A stretch of DNA of 17,202 nt from an uncultured Phycisphaerales bacterium (GCA_946886375.1 CAMPIL010000026.1:1-17202), one strand, 5' to 3'. Positions 7,261 to 13,706 are shown, counted from the first letter of the stretch. Made by a program: numbers and translations. Notes: generated by a model from the letters alone, not told the origin.

Positions 7261-7734
7261 TCAACATCGAAACACAACGAATCGACTCAGCGCAAGTACA
7301 ATCGCACCATCGTAAAGAAAAGTTGACAGCAACACACATGACGCAAACAGGAGGGATCGGTGTGCCCTGTCGCTGAGGTGCATGGCCACAAGGAATGCCA
7401 GCGTCGATGCATGTATCCCCGCAAAGATCGCGCCGAGTATAGAACCGTACAGCATCAAAATGATCAGTACCACCTCTGATTGGGTGAGAATCAATCCGAC
7501 GAGAATGAGCAGACTGCCGATCGGCATCGGCAGTACGGTCCAAAGTGCAAGCTTCAGAAGCGAAAGATGCGTGCGAGGCCTCAGCAAATTCAGCGTCGAT
7601 AAGTGAGCGCCACACTCTGGACATTGCACTGTAAACGGTACCGGCGGCCCGAGTTGGCCGCGCAGGTCATAGTTACATTTGGGGCAGCAAATCGCACGCT
7701 GCGGATCAGATTGGGGTGGTGGGGCGTCGCTCAT
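7261..7734 (-). CDS. Zinc-ribbon membrane protein, paralog A
   Basis: This is an uncharacterised 157-residue protein. A cytoplasmic-looking N-terminal zinc ribbon has ligands Cys17, Cys20 (CPKCNYDLRGQ) and Cys38, Cys41 (CPECG), followed by three or four hydrophobic segments (about 58-83, 87-119, 127-150). The CxxCxYDLRG ribbon joined to a membrane domain is a type I associate with planctomycetes, without known function. The start at 7732-7734 is chosen because it aligns exactly with the paralog downstream in this window. The open frame extends to 7890, but that extension is not shared. There is no Shine-Dalgarno; TACGAT lies 8 nt upstream. Local GC is near 45%, lower than the flanks. It converges on uvrC. 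The membrane part has diverged from paralog B much more than the ribbon. Confidence 0.8.
   Translation of the reverse strand: MSDAPPPQSDPQRAICCPKCNYDLRGQLGPPVPFTVQCPECGAHLSTLNLLRPRTHLSLLKLALWTVLPMPIGSLLILVGLILTQSEVVLIILMLYGSILGAIFAGIHASTLAFLVAMHLSDRAHRSLLFASCVLLSTFLYDGAIVLALSRFVVFRC
7660..7693. repeat. 34-nt direct repeat, copy 1 (paralog A ribbon)
   Basis: An identical 34-nt stretch occurs here and at 8237-8270, in the same orientation and 577 nt apart. It encodes the CPKCNYDLR zinc-ribbon core of the two tandem paralogs. Identity at DNA level, including silent positions, suggests recent duplication or gene conversion of the ribbon-coding part. Confidence 0.85.
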
Positions 7735-7742
7735 TGCCCTGC

Positions 7743-7748
7743 ATCGTA
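7743..7748 (-). promoter_or_regulatory. -10-like element before paralog A
   Basis: TACGAT on the minus strand ends 8 nt before the ATG. It is preceded by GG, and the same GGTAC-N-AT arrangement at identical distance precedes paralog B. TTGAAG lies 19 nt further upstream, a poor -35 spacing. A leaderless transcript is likely because no Shine-Dalgarno is present. Confidence 0.4.
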
Positions 7749-7843
7749 CCTCAACCACGCGCAAAGACTTCAACGCCTCAAGATGGAAAACGCGGCCAAA
7801 CGCAGAATCGAGAGTACCGTGAGGCCGACACGACTGGCGTCGT

Positions 7844-8311
7844 TCAATGTGCGCGCCACCTGCTTGCCAGCAAGAATGCGACGCCGACAATCACTATCAC
7901 ATCCCAGATGAACACCAATGTGAAGTGGATGAACCCGATTTCAAGCCTGTCCCATGCGGACGACGTCGCGCGCCGTATGATTTCTTTGCGAGTATATACG
8001 CAGACATGGAGCAAGCCGGCAAGTGGGATCAGCCATAGGAACGCGAAGCCGGTGAAATTATCAAACATCAATGCGAATGTGGTGATGACAATTGACGCCA
8101 ATGGCACGGGCATGATCAAATCCCACACCATAAGGTTCCTGGTACGCCGCGCAGGATGCAATAGTCCATAGCTGGAAGTCGCAAGTCCACATTCCGGGCA
8201 GTGCACAATCCCAGGCGCTGGCGGCTGCAATTGCGAGCGCAGGTCATAGTTACATTTGGGGCAGCAAATCACGCGCTGTGAATCATTTTGAGATGTCTGG
8301 GCATCAACCAT
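7844..8311 (-). CDS. Zinc-ribbon membrane protein, paralog B
   Basis: This 155-residue protein is the tandem paralog of the gene downstream of it. It has the same ribbon at the same positions, Cys17, Cys20 (CPKCNYDLRSQ) and Cys38, Cys41 (CPECG). About 30 of the first 52 residues are identical to paralog A. The C-terminal part has hydrophobic segments at about 62-83, 88-106 and 127-149, but shows little residue identity to paralog A. The start at 8309-8311 aligns with the paralog. It lacks a Shine-Dalgarno and has TACCAT 8 nt upstream. The spacer to paralog A is 109 nt. I do not know the function. A membrane-anchored metal-binding or protein-interaction role is a guess from the architecture. 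Confidence 0.8.
   Translation of the reverse strand: MVDAQTSQNDSQRVICCPKCNYDLRSQLQPPAPGIVHCPECGLATSSYGLLHPARRTRNLMVWDLIMPVPLASIVITTFALMFDNFTGFAFLWLIPLAGLLHVCVYTRKEIIRRATSSAWDRLEIGFIHFTLVFIWDVIVIVGVAFLLASRWRAH
8237..8270. repeat. 34-nt direct repeat, copy 2 (paralog B ribbon)
   Basis: Second copy of the stretch at 7660-7693, identical over 34 nt and in the same orientation. It encodes the zinc-ribbon core of paralog B. Confidence 0.85.
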
Positions 8312-8319
8312 ACCGCATC

Positions 8320-8325
8320 ATGGTA
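8320..8325 (-). promoter_or_regulatory. -10-like element before paralog B
   Basis: TACCAT on the minus strand ends 8 nt before the ATG of paralog B, matching position and context (GGTAC-N-AT) of the element before paralog A. No good -35 is seen. Confidence 0.4.
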
Positions 8326-8384
8326 CCTTGAACAGGATTTCGTCCTGCCATTTTTTGAGTGCTGCGCCTGAATCACTTCACGCT

Positions 8385-9263
8385 TCAAGCCATCACGCCC
8401 GCTCTGGTTGGCGTCATCTTGTAGTGCAGCTCCAGCGCGCGGAACTGCCACAAGCGCAAAACGTGGTCGGCGCGCAACGTGCCTTCGTCATCCACAAAGA
8501 CCGAAATTCGCTCGCGAAATGAGCGAATGTATTTGGCCCAATGCCCGCCGCGCGAATCCGTCAGATAAAAGTAGAACCCCGGCTCGCCGAATCGCCTCCC
8601 GCTTGATTCCAGGTGCAGTTCGCCGTTGGGTCCGACGCTGATGGACATGATGACCGTCGCGCTGCCGCGCGGAAGGGGAAAGATCACCTTCACGCAGCGC
8701 TGGCCATTGGTCAGCGTGCACGTGGTGTACACCCCCGAATAAATCACGTGCCGGGTCGCCTTGAGCACGCGATACCAGACGGTGTAGCGCACCCCGCCGG
8801 TGACCGGATCGCGCAGTTTCAGGATTTCGCTCGTGATGCCGCGCGAAGTGTCCAGCGGCCGCAGCGGCACGTTCAACTGCTGCAACCGCCGGCTGTAGAT
8901 GCGCTGCAGCATGCCGCCAAACGGCCGAAAACCCATGCACCATTGCGACCACACCTCAAGATCGTAATCCGCAGTGCGTTCATAGAACCCGGCAATTTCA
9001 GGGCGCAAGCGTGCGCGGTCGGCGGCGCTCAGGTTCATCTCATCAATCGTTTCAAACAAGCCCGCGCCGCTGGCCAATCGCTCGATGCGAAGATTCTCAT
9101 CGTGCGCCAATCGCATGATGAAGCGGTCGGCGATCAGATCAACATCGCCGCACGGCCCGACCAGCCACTGGCACTGATCGGCGTCAATTTCGCGCCCGCA
9201 CAGCCTCACCCATCGCTGGCTGATGTAGTCCTGAATCGGTTGTGGCGGATAGCCAAAGCGCAC
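8385..9263 (-). CDS. Hypothetical protein, 292 aa
   Basis: I do not recognise a family. It is a soluble-looking 292-residue protein with no signal peptide and no membrane segment. The N-terminal part has cysteines at 22, 31 and 38 (RLCGREIDADQCQW...GPCGD). The middle is charged and helical. The C-terminal half (about 155-270) alternates hydrophobic and polar residues like a beta-rich domain (TVWYRVLKATRHVIYSGVY, FYFYLTDS). GTG at 9261-9263 is the first start after an in-frame stop. It has no Shine-Dalgarno, but TAGAAT lies 6 nt upstream. An overlapping ATG at 9271 is out of frame. GC and codon use match the high-GC host genes. It is divergent from the DUF167 gene and 73 nt upstream of the zinc-ribbon pair on the same strand, so cotranscription is possible. 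The length and uninterrupted frame make it likely to be real. Confidence 0.75.
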   Translation of the reverse strand: MRFGYPPQPIQDYISQRWVRLCGREIDADQCQWLVGPCGDVDLIADRFIMRLAHDENLRIERLASGAGLFETIDEMNLSAADRARLRPEIAGFYERTADYDLEVWSQWCMGFRPFGGMLQRIYSRRLQQLNVPLRPLDTSRGITSEILKLRDPVTGGVRYTVWYRVLKATRHVIYSGVYTTCTLTNGQRCVKVIFPLPRGSATVIMSISVGPNGELHLESSGRRFGEPGFYFYLTDSRGGHWAKYIRSFRERISVFVDDEGTLRADHVLRLWQFRALELHYKMTPTRAGVMA

Positions 9264-9269
9264 CGGCGC

Positions 9270-9275
9270 ATTCTA
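9270..9275 (-). promoter_or_regulatory. -10-like element before the 292-aa gene
   Basis: TAGAAT on the minus strand ends 6 nt before the GTG start, with no Shine-Dalgarno between. This is compatible with a leaderless transcript. The hexamer 17 nt upstream does not resemble a -35. Confidence 0.4.
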
Positions 9276-9373
9276 AAGCGCGGGTGTGCCCGGCGCCCCG
9301 CAGGCAGCACGTTCCAGCGGCCTGTGGGCTGTGAATCGCTCGGCAACGTTGAAATACAACTCATCCGATGTGC

Positions 9374-9379
9374 TACGCT
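9374..9379 (+). promoter_or_regulatory. Extended -10-like element before the DUF167 gene
   Basis: TGC-TACGCT forms an extended -10 with the hexamer at 9374-9379, ending 9 nt before the ATG at 9389. TTGAAA lies 19 nt upstream of the hexamer. It would produce a nearly leaderless mRNA, and it overlaps the alternative start at 9368. Confidence 0.4.
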
Positions 9380-9388
9380 TCGCCTGAT

Positions 9389-9703
9389 ATGGCCTCGCCG
9401 CGCGTTGAACAATCCGGCTCAGATGTTCTGCTCTGGATCAAGGCGGTTCCGGGGGCTTCGCGCGATCAGATCGCAGGGGCGCTGGGCGATCGACTGAAAA
9501 TCCGCGTCAGCGCGCCCGCCGAAGCAGGCAAAGCGAACCTCGCCATCTGCCGCACGCTCGCCGGGGCGTTGAGCATCAAGCCCAGGCAAGTCTCCATCGA
9601 ATCCGGCCAAGCCAGTCCGGAGAAAATCGTGCGCGTTCGCGGCATGACCGCTCTGGATGTGTTGCATCGCTTGGGTTTTTCCGACCAACTTCGCTCCGAT
9701 TAG
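9389..9703 (+). CDS. DUF167 / YggU family protein
   Basis: This 104-residue protein belongs to the small, widespread DUF167 (UPF0235, YggU) family of unknown biochemical role. The core is clear: LLWIKAVPGASRDQIAG, then LKIRVSAPAEAGKANLAICRTLAGAL (family LKV.I.APPVDGKAN..L...LA), then VSIESGQASPEKIVRVRG. These correspond to the beta-alpha-beta layout seen in E. coli YggU. I prefer ATG 9389 because the homolog begins about a dozen residues before the first strand and because a -10-like element overlaps the alternative ATG at 9368, which is in frame and adds seven residues. Neither start has a Shine-Dalgarno. It is divergent from the 292-aa gene and 85 nt upstream of the kinase gene. Confidence 0.88.
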   Translation: MASPRVEQSGSDVLLWIKAVPGASRDQIAGALGDRLKIRVSAPAEAGKANLAICRTLAGALSIKPRQVSIESGQASPEKIVRVRGMTALDVLHRLGFSDQLRSD

Positions 9704-9732
9704 GGAGTGCAACTCAATTCCTCGACGCTGAT

Positions 9733-9757
9733 CCGGGATTGTCTCACCTCATCCCGG
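9733..9757 (+). other. Inverted repeat between DUF167 and kinase genes
   Basis: CCGGGAT (9733-9739) and ATCCCGG (9751-9757) form a perfect 7-bp inverted repeat with an 11-nt spacer. It lies 30 nt past the DUF167 stop and about 30 nt before the kinase start. There is no T tract. It could be a weak terminator or an operator, and TTGACC follows immediately (9758-9763). Confidence 0.35.
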
Positions 9758-9788
9758 TTGACCTCGCTTGGCGTTGCGATGAGTTGCG

Positions 9789-11669
9789 ATGAGTAGCCTC
9801 AGCGACTTTACCGCGCGCCCTAGCATTCACTTCGCCATGCACATGCGCGATCAAATCCACCAGATTGATTGCCGGCCGTGGGTGAAAACATACGGCCTGG
9901 CTGTCGTCCTCGCCGGGGCCGACACTCTGCTCCGCTGGCTCTTTCAATCCGTGCTCGACGGCACGCAGGCGTACATCTTCATTCATCCCGCGGTGCTGCT
10001 GGCGGGCATGTACGGCGGGTTTGGACCCGGACTGTTCTGCCTTCTGCTGAGTTTCGCGGCTTCGGTGTACCTGTTTGATCCGCCCGTGGGCACGTTCACC
10101 GCCGCCGACGTTGTGGGCGCGGTGGGATCGTTTCTGGTCGCGATGCTGATTCTGGTCGCAGCGGTGATGCAGCGCCGCGCCCGGCTCGCGGCCATGCGCG
10201 CTCACGCCCAGACCGAAGACTACGCCAGGCGCCTGGAGCAGGAAATCAACCATCACCAGCGCACCGAGCGAGCCCTTCGCCGCAGCGAAGAAGAACTCAA
10301 CATGGTCATCGAAAGCGCGGTCGATTACGCCATCTTCACGATCGATCTGAAAGGCAGGGTGACGAAGTGGAACGTGGGCGCGCAGCGGATGTTCGGCTAT
10401 GACGAAACTGAAATCACCGGACGCAACACCGCCATTGTTTTCACGGAGGAAGACCGCGCCGCAGGCGTGCCCGAGCGCGAAATGCAGCAGGCCGAACAGG
10501 GTGGGCGCGCCGCCGATGAACGCTGGCACGAACGCAAGGACGGCTCGCGGTTCTGGGCCAGCGGGCTGCTCATGCCCATGCGCGATTCAGATGACAAACT
10601 GCAGGGCTTCGTCAAGATCATGCGCGACCGCACCCACCGCCGCGCCGCCGAATCCGCCCTGCGCGAAAGCGAGGAACGCTTCCGCCGCCTCGCCGAGCTC
10701 AGCCCCGACCCGATGATTATCATCCAGGGCGACTTCGCGGTGTTCGCCAATCGCGCTGCGGCGACGCTCGTGGGCGCCGAATCGGCCGAGCAACTCATCG
10801 GCCAGTCGTATCGCGACTTTCTTCAAGCTGATTCGATCTCCGAAATTGAGCGCCGCATCGCCGACCTGCTCAATTCAGGCGAATCGCTTCCGCTATCGGA
10901 TCGCAGGATCATCCGGCTCGACGGCTCGATCGTTGACGCCGAAGTCGCCGCCAGCGTCGTGCCCTGGAAGGGCCGCAACGCCGTCCAGGTCATCCTGCGC
11001 GATGTGACTGAGCGCAAGCGGCACGAGGATTCGCTGCGTCACGCCAACGAAGTGCAGCGGCTGCTGCTGCGCGAACTGGATCACCGCGTGCGCAACAATC
11101 TCGCGTCGCTGATTTCATTGATCGAAATCACCGCTGTGGGCAAGACCGATGTGCGCGAAGTCGCAGGCGCCATCCGCAGCCGCGCCCAGACCATGGCCGC
11201 AGTGCACCAGTTGCTCTCGCGCCATCACTGGACCACCGTCATGCTGCGCGGCCTGATCGAAGCGCTCCAGCCGCCCAGCGCGCCCGGTCAACTGCGGCTG
11301 GCCGGCCCTGACACGCCCGTCGCCGCGCGCCAGGTCACCGCGTTCGGCATGATGCTGCACGAACTGTTCACCAACAGCGTCAAGTACGGCGCGCTCAGCC
11401 AGCCCGGCGGCGTGGTCACCGTCAAGTGGACCATCCAGTCCGATCCCACGCGCAGCGAACGCGAAATGATCATGCGCTGGATCGAAGAAGGCGGCCCGCC
11501 TCCGCAAACCGACAAACCCAAATCCAGCGTCGGCCTGGAACTCGTGCGCGGCTTCGCGCGATCCGAGCTGCGAGGCGAAGCGTCGCTGAGCTTTCCCCCA
11601 ACCGGCGCAATCCACCGTTTCACCCTGCATCTCGATCCGCCACCCGATCTCAACCAAATGGTCGCGTGA
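9789..11669 (+). CDS. Membrane PAS-PAS histidine kinase, HWE/HisKA_2 type
   Basis: This is a 626-residue inner-membrane sensor kinase. A DUF4118-like region (about 34-128) has three or four hydrophobic segments. A short coiled linker (130-170), PAS 1 (about 171-285), a linker with LRESEERFRRL, and PAS 2 (about 295-410) follow. The dimerisation/phosphoacceptor segment is LLLRELDHRVRNNLASL, with His432 as the likely phosphorylated residue. The ATPase part has an N box HELFTNSVKYGAL (524-536, Glu525, Asn529), Trp564-x-Glu566 typical of the HWE group, and a G box SSVGLELVRGF (579-589). The start at 9789 gives a plausible cytosolic N-terminus, and an ATG at 9779 is out of frame. No Shine-Dalgarno is visible. 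No response regulator gene lies beside it, so it is an orphan here. The ligand is unknown, and PAS domains of this kind may sense light, redox or small molecules. Confidence 0.93.
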   Translation: MSSLSDFTARPSIHFAMHMRDQIHQIDCRPWVKTYGLAVVLAGADTLLRWLFQSVLDGTQAYIFIHPAVLLAGMYGGFGPGLFCLLLSFAASVYLFDPPVGTFTAADVVGAVGSFLVAMLILVAAVMQRRARLAAMRAHAQTEDYARRLEQEINHHQRTERALRRSEEELNMVIESAVDYAIFTIDLKGRVTKWNVGAQRMFGYDETEITGRNTAIVFTEEDRAAGVPEREMQQAEQGGRAADERWHERKDGSRFWASGLLMPMRDSDDKLQGFVKIMRDRTHRRAAESALRESEERFRRLAELSPDPMIIIQGDFAVFANRAAATLVGAESAEQLIGQSYRDFLQADSISEIERRIADLLNSGESLPLSDRRIIRLDGSIVDAEVAASVVPWKGRNAVQVILRDVTERKRHEDSLRHANEVQRLLLRELDHRVRNNLASLISLIEITAVGKTDVREVAGAIRSRAQTMAAVHQLLSRHHWTTVMLRGLIEALQPPSAPGQLRLAGPDTPVAARQVTAFGMMLHELFTNSVKYGALSQPGGVVTVKWTIQSDPTRSEREMIMRWIEEGGPPPQTDKPKSSVGLELVRGFARSELRGEASLSFPPTGAIHRFTLHLDPPPDLNQMVA

Positions 11670-11824
11670 TTGAAATCCCGACGCGCACAAACGCGCGCGC
11701 AAAACGCACACGCCTTTCACAACCCGCCCCCGACGCGGGCACGGCTCCTTCAGCAGCGCACGCTCGCTCCCATTCCCTGCTGTCGCACCAATTCCCAGCA
11801 ATGCAAATCGCTTGCAGCGCACTC

Positions 11825-11852
11825 TTGCACCCTGCAATTCCCACGCCATAAT
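11825..11852 (+). promoter_or_regulatory. Promoter candidate for the Cys-motif hypothetical gene
   Basis: TTGCAC (11825-11830) is followed after 16 nt by CATAAT (11847-11852), a five-of-six match to the -10 consensus. The hexamer ends 6 nt before the in-frame GTG at 11859, so the transcript would be leaderless there, or carry a leader of about 33 nt to the ATG at 11892. Confidence 0.45.
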
Positions 11853-11858
11853 CCAGGC

Positions 11859-13256
11859 GTGGAACCCTTACATTTGCCAAACTTTCCCACGATGCACGCG
11901 CTCCCGTCCTGGTGCAACCTGCGCGGCGGGCTCGATCGCTCGGCGTGCATCGAAATCCGACTCTCCGAACTCCGACAACTTGCCGGCTGCATCGAGTTCG
12001 TCCACACCAAGCACGGCTCGCGCTGGAGAAAATCCAACGCCACGTTCCCGCTCCCCAACCAAGCGCCCGCGCTCCGCAAGTTTTCCGACGGCTCCCGCCG
12101 CATCGCCACCGGAATCTTCACGATCACTGCGCGGCAACTGCACGAACTGCACGCCACGCGCCTGCCCCGCACACTCGCAGGCGATTACCGAACCAGCCGC
12201 GCCCACGTCATGCGCGGCGGATCGACCACGACCGATGCACGAGTCAAACCCTCCAAGCACCGCTTCCGCACCCGCATCAACCGCGCCAATCCCGTCGCCT
12301 GGCCGCCCGACCGCGGCCTGCACAGCAACCCCAACAAGGGCGCGTGCAGAAACAAAATCATCGGCCTCACCGGCGAATGGTCCCAACCCATCCGCATCGA
12401 ACACTGGCAATACCCTACGCGCATTCACCCGGTCTATTTCCTCATCTGCCCTGGATTTCAACGCGAACTAAAGATCAATCCACAGATGTCGGCGATGTCG
12501 CCGATGCCCTCAAAACGCAATCAGCCCAAATCCATGTCTGCGTCATCCGAATTGCCTGCGGATTCTGAACTCCCAATCTCGAATCTCTTTCTGCCGCCGC
12601 TCTCCACGCGCAAGCCCGGCCGCGAGCATCCCAACACCAAGAAGTGCCCGCAGCGGTGTTTCAAACTCATGATGGTGCAGTGCACGCAAGCCGAGGCGAT
12701 CGACGCCTACGCAGCACAACTCTGGATCAATTCGCTGCCCGATCGTCTTCGCTCGCGCCAGCCGTATGACTCGTTCATTCACAAGCTGATCGCGCGCTAC
12801 GGCCCGATCATGCAGCCGCGCGTCCTCCTGTGCCCGCGATGCCTGGGCGTGCACTACGGCAACCACCCCGAAACCGTCCGCCAAAGCTGGCGCCGCCGCA
12901 ACAAGCGGCCCGACACCACGCCCGCGGCGAACCCCGCCGCCCTCGCCGTGCCATTGAATCAATTCTCAAGATACAAGTACGAGATGGCGCGCGAAAACAT
13001 CCAAGGCGTGCCGCACGGCACGGTGGCCGAGGATTACCGCGAAATGAAAAGGCAGTTGCGCGCCGCGCGCAAGCGCGAATACGGCCACAAGTACCGCATG
13101 CGAAAAGCCCAGGTCAAAGAAGCCCGCCAGATCATCACCGAAGCCGGCCTGACCGATGAACTGCACTACGCCCAGTCCGATGAGCAGATCATCGAACTCG
13201 CAGCGACACTGCGGACAGCGGAGCCGGAGCACGCACGCAAGACCAAGCGAAGATGA
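11859..13256 (+). CDS. Hypothetical basic protein with Cys-pair motifs
   Basis: I do not recognise a characterised family. From the GTG at 11859 the product is 465 residues; an internal ATG at 11892 gives 454. An N-terminal region (LPSWCNLRGGLD, IEIRLSELRQLAGCIEFVHTKHG, ITARQLHELHATRL) looks folded. A very basic middle follows (KPSKHRFRTRINRANPVAWPP, then IGLTGEWSQPIRIEHWQY). Next are Cys197 (FLICPGF), a Pro/Ser-rich linker of about 60 residues, CPQRC (263-267), Cys275 and LLCPRCLG (Cys325, Cys328). This suggests a zinc ribbon interrupted by the linker. The C-terminal 90 residues are Arg/Lys-rich and helical. The basic charge and Cys pairs suggest nucleic-acid binding (inference). I cannot exclude a domesticated mobile-element protein. 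No SD is present. The uninterrupted length and the well-placed -10 element support a real gene. Confidence 0.65.
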   Translation: MEPLHLPNFPTMHALPSWCNLRGGLDRSACIEIRLSELRQLAGCIEFVHTKHGSRWRKSNATFPLPNQAPALRKFSDGSRRIATGIFTITARQLHELHATRLPRTLAGDYRTSRAHVMRGGSTTTDARVKPSKHRFRTRINRANPVAWPPDRGLHSNPNKGACRNKIIGLTGEWSQPIRIEHWQYPTRIHPVYFLICPGFQRELKINPQMSAMSPMPSKRNQPKSMSASSELPADSELPISNLFLPPLSTRKPGREHPNTKKCPQRCFKLMMVQCTQAEAIDAYAAQLWINSLPDRLRSRQPYDSFIHKLIARYGPIMQPRVLLCPRCLGVHYGNHPETVRQSWRRRNKRPDTTPAANPAALAVPLNQFSRYKYEMARENIQGVPHGTVAEDYREMKRQLRAARKREYGHKYRMRKAQVKEARQIITEAGLTDELHYAQSDEQIIELAATLRTAEPEHARKTKRR

Positions 13257-13343
13257 ACGCACGATGCGAGCCGGACCGTGTCAATCCGCGAGGTCGTGAA
13301 CATCAATTACAAAGCACGCTCGCGGGGCGACTGTCTTGTCGGT

Positions 13344-13359
13344 CGCGGTTTGAACCGCG
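13344..13359. other. Hairpin downstream of the hypothetical and HTH genes
   Basis: CGCGGTT and AACCGCG (13344-13350, 13353-13359) form a palindrome with a 2-nt centre. It sits in the 196-nt gap between the convergent ends of the Cys-motif gene and the HTH gene, a reasonable place for a bidirectional terminator. No T tract is seen. Confidence 0.35.
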
Positions 13360-13452
13360 TTATCGAGCAGGTCGAACATACGCCGCGTTGTTTGTCGAAG
13401 CCTGAACTGGGCTGCGGGATCGTGTTCGTGATAGTGGGGATGATGCCAACAG

Positions 13453-13656
13453 TTACTCTCGTTGAGCGATTTTGAGCCCCAAAAATCTTCCCAGAACGTC
13501 AATACTCCTCAAGCGCAAACCCACCTTTCCGCTCGCGAACTTCGAAAGCGTGCCCTCATCGATCTCGGTTGCCCTACTGATTTCATAGAACGAGTGCCCG
13601 CACGTCCTCAACGCCGAACGCAACTGCTCACTGAGGTTCTTGCCATCGATTTTCAT
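13453..13656 (-). CDS. XRE-type HTH regulator, possible R-M controller
   Basis: This 67-residue protein is almost entirely one helix-turn-helix domain of the Cro/C1 (XRE) class. The pattern LSEQLRSALRTCGHSFYEISRATEIDEGTLSKFASGKVGLRLRSIDVLGRFLGL includes the turn ATEIDEGTLSKFASGK with its recognition helix (about 34-44). Such proteins act as dimers. The start at 13654-13656 has no Shine-Dalgarno, but TAGTAT lies 7 nt upstream, so the mRNA is probably leaderless. Leaderless mRNAs are known for several restriction-modification C proteins. It is divergent from a DNA methyltransferase gene, and two matching palindromes lie in the 50-nt gap. This architecture is that of a controller protein regulating itself and the methyltransferase (inference). 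At 67 residues it is a little shorter than typical C proteins of about 80. A solitary regulator, an antitoxin-like protein or a phage repressor are alternatives. Confidence 0.85.
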   Translation of the reverse strand: MKIDGKNLSEQLRSALRTCGHSFYEISRATEIDEGTLSKFASGKVGLRLRSIDVLGRFLGLKIAQRE

Positions 13657-13668
13657 GCCTGGTATACT
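13640..13668 (+). promoter_or_regulatory. Strong extended -10 promoter for the methyltransferase
   Basis: TTGCCA (13640-13645, five of six) is followed after exactly 17 nt by TATACT (13663-13668, five of six), with TGG (13660-13662) just upstream as an extended -10. This is the best promoter in the window. Transcription would start near 13675. The -35 lies within the HTH coding region, and the -10 lies within palindrome 1. Confidence 0.7.
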
Positions 13669-13675
13669 ACCAGGC
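13657..13675. promoter_or_regulatory. Operator palindrome 1 (HTH/methyltransferase)
   Basis: GCCTGGTA-TAC-TACCAGGC is a perfect 8-bp inverted repeat around a 3-nt centre. It abuts the HTH start codon and covers the -10 hexamers of both divergent promoters: TATACT on plus (13663-13668) and TAGTAT on minus (13664-13669). A bound dimer would block both. Confidence 0.75.
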
Positions 13676-13678
13676 CGA

Positions 13679-13699
13679 TACCTGGCAGCGTGCCAGGTA
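13679..13699. promoter_or_regulatory. Operator palindrome 2 (HTH/methyltransferase)
   Basis: TACCTGGCA-GCG-TGCCAGGTA is a perfect 9-bp inverted repeat around a 3-nt centre. It shares the core CCTGGYA-N3-TRCCAGG with palindrome 1, and the two centres are 23 bp apart. It lies just downstream of the predicted methyltransferase start site and touches a second -10-like TACAAT (13698-13703). Two tandem dimer sites are typical of C-protein control regions, although this half-site is not a C-box sequence I know. Confidence 0.75.
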
Positions 13700-13706
13700 C
13701 AATTAC

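Noticed and set aside
8333..8355. Hairpin CAGGA-N5-TCCTG followed by six T on the plus strand
   Set aside because: It looks terminator-like, but the stem is only 5 bp and no plus-strand gene ends upstream of it. The genes on both sides are on the minus strand.
8613..9497. 294-codon plus-strand frame
   Set aside because: It lies opposite the 292-aa gene and overlaps the DUF167 gene in another frame, and has no domain signal.
9744..10529. Minus-strand frame opposite the kinase N-terminus
   Set aside because: The His/Arg-rich, low-structure sequence is a shadow of the kinase codons.
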